A stretch of DNA of 64,000 nt from Lysobacter_I brunescens (GTDB lineage: Bacteria; Pseudomonadota; Gammaproteobacteria; Xanthomonadales; Xanthomonadaceae): assembly GCF_042677005.1 (NCBI RefSeq), contig NZ_JBHTIF010000001.1, forward strand, positions 124,001-188,000, read 5' to 3'. Both the position numbers and the translations under genes were made by a program. Position 1 is the first letter of the stretch, and every line of letters starts with the position of its first letter. Positions 1 to 10,106 of the stretch are shown piece by piece. A model generated the notes under the pieces. That model had not been told where the DNA came from and did not search any database. It saw nothing but the letters and a program-made list of their open reading frames with translations.

Positions 1-845
1 GCCAGCAGCGGCGCCGATCCGGACACGAACAGGCGCATGTGCGCGACGAGGTCGCGATCGAAACGATCGTCGTCGAGCAGGCGCGTGTAGAACGTCGGCA
101 CGCCCATCAGCACGGTCGACTGCGGCAGGGCAAGCAGGATCGCATCGAGGTCGAAGCCCGGCTGGAAGATCATCGAAGCGCCGCTGGCCAGCGACACGTT
201 GCAGGCGACGAACAGGCCATGGGTGTGGAAGATCGGCAGCGCATGCAGCAGCACGTCCGATGGCCCGAAGCGCCATTCCTGCGCCAGCGTCGTCGCGTTC
301 GACAGCAGATTGCCCTGGCTGAGCATCGCCCCCTTCGAGCGCCCGGTGGTCCCCGAGGTATAGAGCAGCGCCGCGAGATCGCTCGCCTCGCGGGCTTCGA
401 CCACCGCCCCGGACGACTGCGCATCGCACAGCTCGCGGAAGCGGCCGCGACCGGAGGCATCGAGGGTCGTCAGCGTCGCGTCGTGGCGCGCGCACACCGG
501 CGACAGCGCCTCGGCACACGTCGGGTCGACCAGCAGTACGCGCGGCGTCGCATCGGCGACGAACGCTTCGACCTCGCTCGGCGTGTACGCGGTGTTCAGC
601 GGCAGCAGCACCGCGCCGGTCGCCGCCGTCGCGCCGTAGATCGCGAGCGCTTCCGGCGTCTTCGCCACCTGCAGCGCCACGCGGTCGCCGGCACGCACGC
701 CCAGGCTGCGCAGCGCGGCGGCGGCGCGATGCACCATCGCGAGGAAGTCCGGTCCGGACAGCGAGGTGTCGCCGTCGAGATGCAGGAACGCACCAGGCCG
801 ATCGGCCAGCGGAGCGAACAGGCGGTCATACAGGGGATTGGGCAC
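1..845 (-). CDS. Malonyl-CoA synthase-like acyl-CoA ligase, cut by window edge
   Basis: N-terminal two thirds of an AMP-forming acyl-CoA synthetase; the C-terminal lid lies beyond position 1. The start is GTG at 845, preceded by a good GAGGGAA ribosome binding site; no ATG fits this frame. The adenylate-binding P-loop LYTSGTTGRSKG is at residues 161-172, followed by a stretch with ALPIFHTHGLF and GVPTFYTRLL. That wording is typical of the MatB malonyl/methylmalonyl-CoA synthase branch rather than of long-chain fatty acid ligases, so ATP-dependent activation of malonate to malonyl-CoA is the best guess. Substrate is inferred from motif resemblance only; a general short-chain acyl-CoA synthetase remains possible. 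The gene runs divergently from the propeller gene at 1255. Confidence 0.85.
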   Translation of the reverse strand, partial: MPNPLYDRLFAPLADRPGAFLHLDGDTSLSGPDFLAMVHRAAAALRSLGVRAGDRVALQVAKTPEALAIYGATAATGAVLLPLNTAYTPSEVEAFVADATPRVLLVDPTCAEALSPVCARHDATLTTLDASGRGRFRELCDAQSSGAVVEAREASDLAALLYTSGTTGRSKGAMLSQGNLLSNATTLAQEWRFGPSDVLLHALPIFHTHGLFVACNVSLASGASMIFQPGFDLDAILLALPQSTVLMGVPTFYTRLLDDDRFDRDLVAHMRLFVSGSAPLL

Positions 846-1254
846 GCGGATTCCCTCGAACACGGATGTCGGCACGGCGTCACGTTCGGTCTCAAGCGGC
901 CCATGCAGGGCCGACGAACGGCCCGCACAGTCTACCGTGCGGCAATGCCCGCGCTTGAAGAATGAGACGCCGAGCGGTCACCCTGTCGACCACGGCGCGG
1001 TGCGCATCGCGATGCGAAGCCGCAAGGAAGACCGTCATCGATCCCGGCACTGGCCGGCCCCGGAAAGGACGCCCACAGGAGACGAGCCGTACATCGCAAT
1101 CCGCCACCGCACAGGCGCATTGCGCGCCGCCCCCATCGCCGAACACGTCGACGGACAGGTCATCGTCCGCCGGCGCCGTGCGTGCCGCGAACCGGCATCC
1201 GGCACGCATCCACATCCCCCAGCCGGATTTCCCCGAAGAGACAAGGAGTTTTCG
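846..1254. other. Divergent intergenic region without recognised gene
   Basis: About 410 bases between two divergent genes. It must hold both promoters. No long clean hairpin, tRNA or convincing small gene was seen; open frames across it are high-GC by-products. An AAGGAG ribosome binding site lies just before the ATG at 1255. Confidence 0.5.
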
Positions 1255-2352
1255 ATGCGATTCACATGGATCCAGAACACAATCATCCAGGCCAGCGCGA
1301 GGCGCGCGGGCGCCACGCTCGCCGCGCTGGCCCTCATCGCCTGCGCATGGCTGCCGGGCACCGCATCCGCCCAGGGCGTCCTCATGGGCAGCGCCGACCT
1401 CGACGGCGACAGCGTCGCCGAGACGGTCTACAACAACGGTGCCTACATCACCGTCAGGAGCAGCAACGGCAGCAGCTACAACTACCAGGTCAGCAGCGGC
1501 TCGTGGGCCCTGCTGTACGGCAACTTCACCAGCGTGCAGGACCTCGACGGTACGCCCGGCGCCGAAATCCCGATCAACATCGGCGGCGCGCTGAAAGTGA
1601 TCAACCACAATTCGCGCAGCAGCTACAACTACCAGATCAGCACCGGCTCATGGGCTGCGTCGCCCAACGGCATCACCGACCTCAACGGCGTCGCCGGCAA
1701 CGAGATCGTCATCGTGGCGTCGGATTCGCTGCGGATCGTCGATCACCGCGCACGCAGCACCAGCTCGCAGCCGATGTCCGGCACCTATGCCATCGCGGTC
1801 TACGGCATCCGCGACCTCGACGGCCAGCCCGGCGCCGAGATCCCGATCGCCAACGGCTCCGCGCTGCGCGTCTACAACTACCGTACGCGCAGCATGAGCA
1901 GCACGCCGGTGAGCGGCGGCAGCTGGGCCATCTGCAACGACCCGGGCATCCCCAACTGCGTCAGCGATCTCAACGGCACGGCCGGTGCCGAACTCATCCT
2001 GATCCAGCCCAACTACATCAGCGTCTACAGCTATGTCACCGGGTCGATGAGCAACTACGCCATCAACACCCAGTACGCGATCCTCAGCGACGGCGTGCGC
2101 CAGTTCGACGGCACCACCGGCAACGAGATCGCGGTCGCCCGCGGCGACGGCAACATCAACATCATCTACCCGCGCACCGGCAACGTGCAGTTCATCAACG
2201 GCAGCAACACCTTCAATGCCGGGAGGTGGTGGTCGCTGCTGAACTACGTCAATCTCGACGGCGCCGCCGGCGACGAGATCCGCGTCCGCGACAACGGGTA
2301 TGGCCGCAACTACCGCATCTACCCGCGCACCGGGTCGGTCACGGCCGAGTGA
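1255..2352 (+). CDS. Secreted seven-repeat FG-GAP/VCBS-like beta-propeller protein
   Basis: Predicted 365-residue exported protein of unknown function. The start at 1255 follows an AAGGAG site and opens a long signal peptide of about 40 residues ending ASA-Q. The mature part consists of about seven repeats of 45-55 residues, each centred on a D(L/F)(D/N)Gxxx(A/N)E motif: DLDGDSVAE, DLDGTPGAE, DLNGVAGNE, DLDGQPGAE, DLNGTAGAE, QFDGTTGNE and NLDGAAGDE. Such Asp-rich loops are characteristic of FG-GAP/VCBS calcium-binding propeller blades. The blades are rich in Ser, Asn and Tyr, as in extracellular proteins. No catalytic domain is attached, so a binding or adhesive role is an inference. A seven-bladed propeller would account for the whole mature length. 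Base composition does not look unlike its neighbours. Confidence 0.85.
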   Translation: MRFTWIQNTIIQASARRAGATLAALALIACAWLPGTASAQGVLMGSADLDGDSVAETVYNNGAYITVRSSNGSSYNYQVSSGSWALLYGNFTSVQDLDGTPGAEIPINIGGALKVINHNSRSSYNYQISTGSWAASPNGITDLNGVAGNEIVIVASDSLRIVDHRARSTSSQPMSGTYAIAVYGIRDLDGQPGAEIPIANGSALRVYNYRTRSMSSTPVSGGSWAICNDPGIPNCVSDLNGTAGAELILIQPNYISVYSYVTGSMSNYAINTQYAILSDGVRQFDGTTGNEIAVARGDGNINIIYPRTGNVQFINGSNTFNAGRWWSLLNYVNLDGAAGDEIRVRDNGYGRNYRIYPRTGSVTAE

Positions 2353-2412
2353 CGGCACCGGCGCGGTCGCCCCGCGTGGCCGCGCCCCCTGTCGGCATGC
2401 CAAGATGGGGTC

Positions 2413-3633
2413 ATGGACAGACCCTATGACCTCATCGTCTTCGGCGCCACCGGCTTCACCGGCCGGCTGGTCGCCGAGTACCTCCAGGCCGCCCACGGCG
2501 GCGACGCCTCGCTGCGCTGGGCCATCGCCGGACGCAGCGCGACGAAACTGGCCGAAGTACGCGACGCCCTCGGCCTGCCCGCAGACCTGCCGCTGCTGGT
2601 CGCGGACGCGGGCGATGCCGATGCCCTGCGCAGGCTGGTCGGCAACGCGCGGGCCGTCATCACCACCGTCGGCCCATACCAGCTGCATGGCGAGGCACTG
2701 ATCCGCGCCTGTGCCGAAGCCGGCACCGATTATGTCGACCTCTGCGGCGAACCGGGCTGGATGGCGAAGATGATCCCGCAGCTGCAGGACACCGCACGGG
2801 CCAGCGGCGCGCGCATCGTGTTCTCCTGCGGCTTCGACTCCATTCCGTTCGATCTCGGCGTCGTCCACGCGCAGCACGAGGCGCTGGCGCGGTTCGGCGC
2901 ACCGCTGGCCCGCGTCCACGGCCGCGTGAAGACGATGAAGGGCACCTTCTCCGGCGGCACCATCGCCAGCATGCTGGCCACGATCGAAGCGATGAAACGC
3001 GACCCTGGCCTGCGCCGCACGCTGGTCGACCCGTTCGCGCTGACGCCGGGCTTCAAGGGTGCGCGCCAGCCGGCCGACCATGTCGCTGCCTACGACGAAC
3101 TCGCGAAACAGTGGACCGCGCCGTTCGTGATGGCGACGATCAACACCAAGAACGTGCACCGCACCCATGCCCTGCTCGGCCACCCCTGGGGCGCGGACTT
3201 CATGTACAGCGAACGCATGCTGACCGGCGAAGGCACCACGGGCGAGAAACGCGCGAAGAAGATGCAGCGGCAGACGAACCTGCAGAACGTTCTGCTCGCC
3301 TTCGCGCCCACGCGCGCCCTGCTCAAGCGCTTCGCCCTGCCCAAGCCCGGCGACGGCCCGAACCGCGAACAGCGCGAGAAAGGCCGCTACGAACTCCTGT
3401 TCTTCGGCGAGACCGCCGACGGCCGGCGCATCACCACCCGCGTCACCGGCGACCGCGATCCCGGCTACGGCTCGACCTCGAAGATGATCGCCGAATCCGC
3501 GCTGTGCCTGCTGCGCGACGTCGACCGCACGCGCACGCCCGGCGGCGTGTGGACCTCCGGCGCGGCGATGGGCATGACGCTGGTGGAGCGTTTGCGGGCA
3601 CTGGCAGGGCTGACGTTCGACGTCGTCGACTGA
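2413..3633 (+). CDS. Saccharopine dehydrogenase-like / trans-acting enoyl reductase family oxidoreductase
   Basis: A 406-residue NAD(P)-dependent oxidoreductase. The N-terminus (residues about 4-20) is a Rossmann fold with GATGFTG, followed by the AGRS cofactor-specificity loop; VGPYQLHGEALIRACAEAG and FSCGFDSIPFDLG are hallmarks of the family that includes mycobacterial trans-acting enoyl reductase (Rv2449c-like) and saccharopine dehydrogenase-like proteins. Length is normal for the family. The mycobacterial member acts in phthiocerol lipid synthesis; the role in gammaproteobacteria is not established, so only the enzyme class is called. It follows the propeller gene by 60 bases with a weak ribosome binding site and may be transcribed alone. 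Confidence 0.85.
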   Translation: MDRPYDLIVFGATGFTGRLVAEYLQAAHGGDASLRWAIAGRSATKLAEVRDALGLPADLPLLVADAGDADALRRLVGNARAVITTVGPYQLHGEALIRACAEAGTDYVDLCGEPGWMAKMIPQLQDTARASGARIVFSCGFDSIPFDLGVVHAQHEALARFGAPLARVHGRVKTMKGTFSGGTIASMLATIEAMKRDPGLRRTLVDPFALTPGFKGARQPADHVAAYDELAKQWTAPFVMATINTKNVHRTHALLGHPWGADFMYSERMLTGEGTTGEKRAKKMQRQTNLQNVLLAFAPTRALLKRFALPKPGDGPNREQREKGRYELLFFGETADGRRITTRVTGDRDPGYGSTSKMIAESALCLLRDVDRTRTPGGVWTSGAAMGMTLVERLRALAGLTFDVVD

Positions 3634-3662
3634 CCCGCCGACGCACGGTTCCGCGCAACGAT

Positions 3663-3686
3663 GAAGGCCGCCCGAGGGCGACCTTC
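3663..3686. terminator. Bidirectional hairpin between convergent genes
   Basis: GAAGGCCGCCC pairs with GGGCGACCTTC across a 2-base gap (10 of 11 pairs) between the stops of the oxidoreductase and thiC. There is no strong T-run on either side, so termination is likely but not certain. Confidence 0.6.
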
Positions 3687-3707
3687 GTGTATCGGGAACG
3701 CGCCGCA

Positions 3708-5591
<1,884 letters not shown>

Positions 5592-5680
5592 CGTCCTGTG
5601 GAAAGGGCCTCCGCGCGGGCGGTGGCGGGATCGGGACGAAGCGGCGGCGCGGGCGGCCGGACGGAACGCCCGGCGCGCTT

Positions 5681-5765
5681 GCGAAGCTTCCCTACGCCGG
5701 TCTCAACCGGATCAGGTTCGAAGGGTGTGTCTCAATCGCCGGGTGGACCGGCGATACCCCCGCTT
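5681..5765 (-). promoter_or_regulatory. TPP riboswitch (THI element) upstream of thiC
   Basis: Read on the minus strand, the conserved thi-box order is present: GGGGGTATC, a variable stem, GATTGAGA, then ACCCTTCGAACCTGATC, GGTTGAGACCGG and CGTAGGGA. These match the conserved TPP aptamer core, including CTGAGA-like and ACCUGAUC elements. It ends about 90 bases before the thiC start. No clear terminator with a T-run follows, so translational control by hiding the ribosome binding site is the more likely mode. Confidence 0.95.
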
Positions 5766-5909
5766 CCAAGCGTCCATTGAACCATTCCCGGCGCCGGGCT
5801 GCCAGCCGAGCCGCCGTGCCCGGGCACGCACCTGACAGTTCGACCCTGTTCATTTTCCGCGGGATGGGACGACAATCGGCCTCCTCCGTCCGTACCCCTC
5901 CGAACGTCC

Positions 5910-7820
5910 ATGCCGCACTCCAGCCGCGCTTCCTGGCGAGACCTGCTCAGATACCGCTTCGAAAACACCCTCTCCCGCGGCCCCATCGCCATCATCGGCT
6001 GGCTCGCCCTGCTCTCCGCCGGCATCGTGGCCCTGGCAACGGCGGCGATCTGGGCCCTGCGCCTGGGCACCACACCCGGCGACACGGCCAGCGAGATCGG
6101 CCCGCTGGAAGGCGCCTGGCAAAGCATGCTGCACGCGATGGACCCGGGCACGCTGGCCGGCGACCAGGGCTGGGCCCTGCGCGCCCTGATGCTGGCGGTC
6201 ACCCTCGGCGGCATCTTCATCGTCAGCATGCTGATCGGCACGATCACCTCCGGCCTGGAGTCGCGCCTGCACGAGATGCGCAAGGGCCGCTCACGGGTGA
6301 TCGAGCGCAACCACACCCTGATCCTAGGCTGGTCGAGCAAGGTGTACTCGATCATCGGCGAACTGATCATCGCCAACGAGAACCAGAAGAACCCGTGCAT
6401 CGTCATCCTCGCCGACATGGACAAGGTCGACATGGAGGACGACATCCGCGCCAAGTTCCCGAGCACGAAGAACACGCGCGTGATCTGCCGCAGCGGCAAC
6501 CCGCTCGACCTCGACGACCTGGCCGTGGCCGCACCGCACGAGGCGCGCTCGATCATCGTGCTGGCGCCGGAGACGGAGAATCCGGACATCCACGTGATCA
6601 AGTCGGTGCTGGCGATCACCAACAACCCGGACCGTCGCGAGACGCCGTATCACATCGTTGCGGAGATCCGCGATGCGCATAACCTGGAAGCCGCGCATCT
6701 GGTCGGCGGCGACGAAGCCGTGTTCGTCCAGGGCGGCGACCTGATCGCCCGCGTCACCGCGCAGACCTGCCGCCAGTCCGGCCTGAGTGTGGTCTACACC
6801 GAACTGCTCGATTTCGACGGCGCCGAGATCTACTTCACAGAGGCCGCCACACTGGCCGGTCGTCGCTACCGCGAAGTGCTGTCGAGCTTCGAGGACTCCA
6901 CGGTCATCGGGATCATGCGCGCCGACGGCGAAGCGCTGATCAATCCACCGATGGACACCGGGCTGCAGGCCGACGACCGGATCATCGCGATCAGCGAGGA
7001 CGACGACACCCTGATCCCGTCGAAGACCGCGCCGCCGGCACCGGACCTGTCCTGCATCGTCCGCGGCGAGCCCGCCGAGCCCGTGCCGGAACGTACCCTG
7101 GTGCTCGGCTGGAACGAGAAGACAGAAGCAGTGATCCGCGAACTCGACAACTACGTCACCCGCGGCTCGAAGGTCACCGTGATCCGCGGCTGGAGCGAGG
7201 ACGACGCCAGCCTGGCCGCCGCCGCGTCGCTGACCCGGCAGCGCATGGCGCTGCTGACCGGCGACATCACCAGCCGCGACACCCTGGAACAGGTCGATGT
7301 CGCCGGCTACGACCACATCATCGTCATGAGCGACACCCGCCAGCCGATCCAGGAAGCCGACGCCCAGACCCTGATCTGCCTGCTGCACCTGCGCAACATC
7401 GCCGAGGCCAGCGGCCGCAACCTGAACATCGTCAGCGAGATGATGGACATGCGGAACCGCGCGCTGGCCCAGGTCGCCAAGGCCGACGACTTCATCGTCA
7501 GCGACAAGCTGGTGAGCCTGATGCTGTCGCAGCTGTCGGAGAACAAACACCTCGACCTCGTGTTCCGCAACCTGTTCAGTTCGGAAGGCTCCGAGATCTA
7601 CATCCGGCCGGCCCGCGACTACATCGCCATCGGCCGCGACGTGGACTTCCACACCGTGCTCGAAGCCGCAGCGCAGCGCGGCGAGACCGCGATCGGCTAC
7701 CGCGTCGTCGCCGACGGCAACGATGCATCGAAGGGCTTCGGCGTGAAGGTCAATCCGAACAAGTCCGAACGCATCGTCTTCGCGCCGAACGACCAGCTGA
7801 TCGTGCTGGCCGAAGATTGA
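5910..7820 (+). CDS. CASTOR/POLLUX-family ion channel with RCK-like domains
   Basis: A 636-residue membrane protein of the bacterial CASTOR/POLLUX type. Two hydrophobic segments near the N-terminus (about residues 27-48 and 92-112) flank a possible pore loop and are followed by two cytosolic RCK/TrkA_N-like nucleotide-binding halves, one opening HTLILGWSSKVYSII and the second RTLVLGWNEKTEAVI. The plant homologues are nuclear-envelope cation channels in symbiosis signalling; bacterial members are presumed ligand-gated cation channels of the inner membrane, with the physiological role unknown. Only two clear membrane spans are visible, so the pore would be formed by oligomers. The gene is monocistronic, divergent from thiC and followed by the ilv leader. 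Confidence 0.88.
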   Translation: MPHSSRASWRDLLRYRFENTLSRGPIAIIGWLALLSAGIVALATAAIWALRLGTTPGDTASEIGPLEGAWQSMLHAMDPGTLAGDQGWALRALMLAVTLGGIFIVSMLIGTITSGLESRLHEMRKGRSRVIERNHTLILGWSSKVYSIIGELIIANENQKNPCIVILADMDKVDMEDDIRAKFPSTKNTRVICRSGNPLDLDDLAVAAPHEARSIIVLAPETENPDIHVIKSVLAITNNPDRRETPYHIVAEIRDAHNLEAAHLVGGDEAVFVQGGDLIARVTAQTCRQSGLSVVYTELLDFDGAEIYFTEAATLAGRRYREVLSSFEDSTVIGIMRADGEALINPPMDTGLQADDRIIAISEDDDTLIPSKTAPPAPDLSCIVRGEPAEPVPERTLVLGWNEKTEAVIRELDNYVTRGSKVTVIRGWSEDDASLAAAASLTRQRMALLTGDITSRDTLEQVDVAGYDHIIVMSDTRQPIQEADAQTLICLLHLRNIAEASGRNLNIVSEMMDMRNRALAQVAKADDFIVSDKLVSLMLSQLSENKHLDLVFRNLFSSEGSEIYIRPARDYIAIGRDVDFHTVLEAAAQRGETAIGYRVVADGNDASKGFGVKVNPNKSERIVFAPNDQLIVLAED

Positions 7821-7953
7821 GCGAGCCCGAAAACGGTTTCGAATGCAACGAAAGCATGCGCCCGCGAATGGGCCATACCCTTGATTCGAAAGAAGAAAAT
7901 GGACGCACTTTCGGCCGCTCGGGTGACATTCCAAATCGTCACAACGACCCGGC

Positions 7954-7959
7954 TTGACA
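7954..7959 (+). promoter_or_regulatory. Candidate -35 box of the ilv leader promoter
   Basis: A perfect TTGACA lies 31 bases before the leader-peptide ATG. No good -10 hexamer is seen at the expected distance, so this is only a candidate promoter. Confidence 0.35.
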
Positions 7960-7990
7960 ATCCACACACCCGCATGTTCCTCTGAAAAAC

Positions 7991-8152
7991 ATGACGCAGC
8001 GCAGCAACCACTTCCAGACCCGCGACACCGCACCGATGCGTGCGGCGCAGGCGATCGTGTCGCAGCCGCTACTCATCAACACCGTCATCGCCGCACAGGC
8101 GCTCATTCTTGTCGTCGTCGTTCTTATTACCACGCCATCAGGTGCGGGATAG
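7991..8152 (+). CDS. ilv operon leader peptide (attenuation control)
   Basis: A 53-residue open frame just before the ilv operon. It carries control codons typical of branched-chain leader peptides: QPLLINTVIAAQ followed by a nine-residue run LILVVVVLI at 8101-8127, so 17 of its residues from 24 on are Leu, Ile or Val. It ends TAG at 8150-8152 directly on the 5' strand of the predicted antiterminator. A ribosome short of charged Leu, Ile or Val tRNA would stall in the run and leave the antiterminator free; one that reaches the stop would cover it. The ATG has only a purine-rich GAAAAAC upstream. The function is inferred from position, codon content and RNA pairing, not from homology. Confidence 0.9.
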   Translation: MTQRSNHFQTRDTAPMRAAQAIVSQPLLINTVIAAQALILVVVVLITTPSGAG

Positions 8153-8216
8153 GGTTGCGCGACTAACGACCCGGGTTCAAAAAAACCCCCGCACCTGAAG
8201 AAGGTGCGGGGGTTTT
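8138..8216 (+). terminator. ilv attenuator: terminator and antiterminator
   Basis: The terminator is a perfect 10-bp stem, CCCCCGCACC (8186-8195) with GGTGCGGGGG (8203-8212), closed by a 7-base loop and followed by TTTTCGCTTTTC. The competing antiterminator pairs TCAGGTGCGGG (8138-8148, overlapping the end of the leader frame) with CCCGCACCTGA (8188-8198), 11 perfect base pairs. The two structures are mutually exclusive, as required for transcription attenuation. Confidence 0.92.
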
Positions 8217-8279
8217 CGCTTTTCAGGACCCGGGTTTCTCGAACCAGACGCTCTTACGTTCACGAGGAATCCGAAACAG

Positions 8280-10025
8280 ATGCACAGCAACGCGATCAAA
8301 GCAGGCCCCGCACGCGCACCGGCGCGCGCCATGCTGCGCGCCACGGGCCTGGACGATGCGGCCATCGCCAAGCCTTTCGTGGGCGTGATCCACACCTGGT
8401 CCGACGTGTCGCCCTGCAACATCACCCTGCGCGACCTGGCCCAGGACGTGCGTCGCGGCGTGATCGCCGCAGGCGGCACGCCGATCGAGTTCAACACCAT
8501 CGCGGTGACCGACGGCATCGCGATGGGCAGCGACGGCATGCGCGCCTCGCTGGCCTCGCGGGAGACCATCGCCGATTCGATCGAACTGGCGGTGACCGGC
8601 CACTGCCTCGATGCGATGGTGCTGCTGGTCGGCTGCGACAAGACCATCCCCGCCGCCGCGATGGCGGCCGCGCGCCTCGACGTGCCGACGGTGATCCTCT
8701 ACGGCGGCACGATCATGCCGGGCAAGTGCAAGTCGAAGCACGCAGACGGCAGCGAGGGCGCCGAACGCGCGCTGACGGTGCAGGACGTGTTCGAGGCCGT
8801 GGGCGCGCATTCGGCCGGCCGGATCGACGATGCGGAACTGGACGAAATCGAGCGCAAGGCCTGCCCCGGCGCGGGCGCCTGCGGTGGCCAGTTCACCGCG
8901 AACACGATGGCGATGGTGCTGACCTTCCTCGGCCTGTCGCCGCTGGGCGAGAACGACATCCCGGCCACGCATCCCGACAAGCCGAAGTCGGCCGAACGCT
9001 GCGGCGAGCGCGTGATGCAGCTGCTGCGCGACGGCGGCCCGACGCCGCGCCAGCTGCTGAGCCTGTCCGCGCTGCGCAACGCCGCGCGCGCGGTGTCGGC
9101 GACGGCGGGTTCGACCAACGCCGCGCTGCACCTGCTGGCGATCGCGCACGAGGCCGGGGTGAAGTTCGACCTGGAGGAATTCGAAGCGGCGAGCGCCAAC
9201 ACACCGGTGATCGCCGACCTGAAGCCGGGCGGCCGCTACACGGCGGCGGAAATGTTCGACTTCGGCGGCACCGCACTGGTGGCGCAGGCGCTGATGGCGG
9301 CCGGCTTGATCGAGGATATCCCTACGGTCGCCGGCCGCAGTTTTTTCGAGGACGCGAAAGCCGCGCAGGTCTCGCCGACGCAGTACGTCGTGCGCACCGT
9401 CGACAACCCGATCAAGCCGCGCGGCGGCTATTCGATCCTCTACGGCGACCTCGCGCCGGAAGGCTGCATCGTGAAGCTGGCCGGCCACGGTCGCGAGAAG
9501 CACAGCGGCCCGGCGCGCGTGTTCGACAGCGAGGAAGCCGCGTTCGCCGCCGTGCAGGCGCGGCAGATCCAGGCCGGCGACGTGGTGGTGATCCGCTTCG
9601 AAGGTCCTGCCGGTGGCCCCGGCATGCGCGAGATGCTCGCGGTCACCGCCGCGCTGGTCGGCCAGGGCCTGGGCAACGACGTGGCACTGATCACCGACGG
9701 CCGCTTCAGCGGCGCGACCCACGGCTTCATGGTCGGCCACGTGTCGCCGGAAGCCGCGCGCGGCGGTCCGATCGCGAAGCTGCGCGACGGCGACGTGGTG
9801 ACGATCGATGTCGTCTCGCGTCGCCTCGACGTGGCCGCCGACCTGTTGACGCGCAACGCGGCGCGCATCACGCCACGCGTGCGCCACGGCGTGCTGGCGA
9901 AGTTCGCCCGCGACGTCAGCTCCGCCTCGCGCGGTGCGGTGACCTCGCCGGGTCCGCTCGACGACACCCGTCGCATCGACGCCGCGCTCGCCACCGAACC
10001 ACGCGAGGACGCCGTTCCCGCCTGA
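8280..10025 (+). CDS. ilvD: Dihydroxy-acid dehydratase
   Basis: Converts 2,3-dihydroxy-isovalerate and 2,3-dihydroxy-3-methylvalerate to the 2-keto acids of valine and isoleucine. It is 581 residues, with the iron-sulfur cysteines in SPCN, VGCDKT and CPGAGACGG near the N-terminal third, and the conserved LITDGRFSGATHGFMVGH near the C-terminus. It is the first structural gene after the attenuator and so should share Leu/Ile/Val control. The C-terminal tail after about residue 560 is poorly conserved. The call is unambiguous. Confidence 0.97.
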   Translation: MHSNAIKAGPARAPARAMLRATGLDDAAIAKPFVGVIHTWSDVSPCNITLRDLAQDVRRGVIAAGGTPIEFNTIAVTDGIAMGSDGMRASLASRETIADSIELAVTGHCLDAMVLLVGCDKTIPAAAMAAARLDVPTVILYGGTIMPGKCKSKHADGSEGAERALTVQDVFEAVGAHSAGRIDDAELDEIERKACPGAGACGGQFTANTMAMVLTFLGLSPLGENDIPATHPDKPKSAERCGERVMQLLRDGGPTPRQLLSLSALRNAARAVSATAGSTNAALHLLAIAHEAGVKFDLEEFEAASANTPVIADLKPGGRYTAAEMFDFGGTALVAQALMAAGLIEDIPTVAGRSFFEDAKAAQVSPTQYVVRTVDNPIKPRGGYSILYGDLAPEGCIVKLAGHGREKHSGPARVFDSEEAAFAAVQARQIQAGDVVVIRFEGPAGGPGMREMLAVTAALVGQGLGNDVALITDGRFSGATHGFMVGHVSPEAARGGPIAKLRDGDVVTIDVVSRRLDVAADLLTRNAARITPRVRHGVLAKFARDVSSASRGAVTSPGPLDDTRRIDAALATEPREDAVPA

Positions 10026-10106
10026 ATCCCGGGCGTCCCGCACCGGGGCGCCGCGCAAGACGCAGTACCCATCTCCCTCTCTCGAAACTTCCCCAAGGAT
10101 CCTGAA

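Noticed and set aside
766..1254. Upstream extension of the propeller gene
   Set aside because: The open frame continues 5', but a ribosome binding site and a signal peptide start at 1255, and the extension overlaps the divergent ligase gene.
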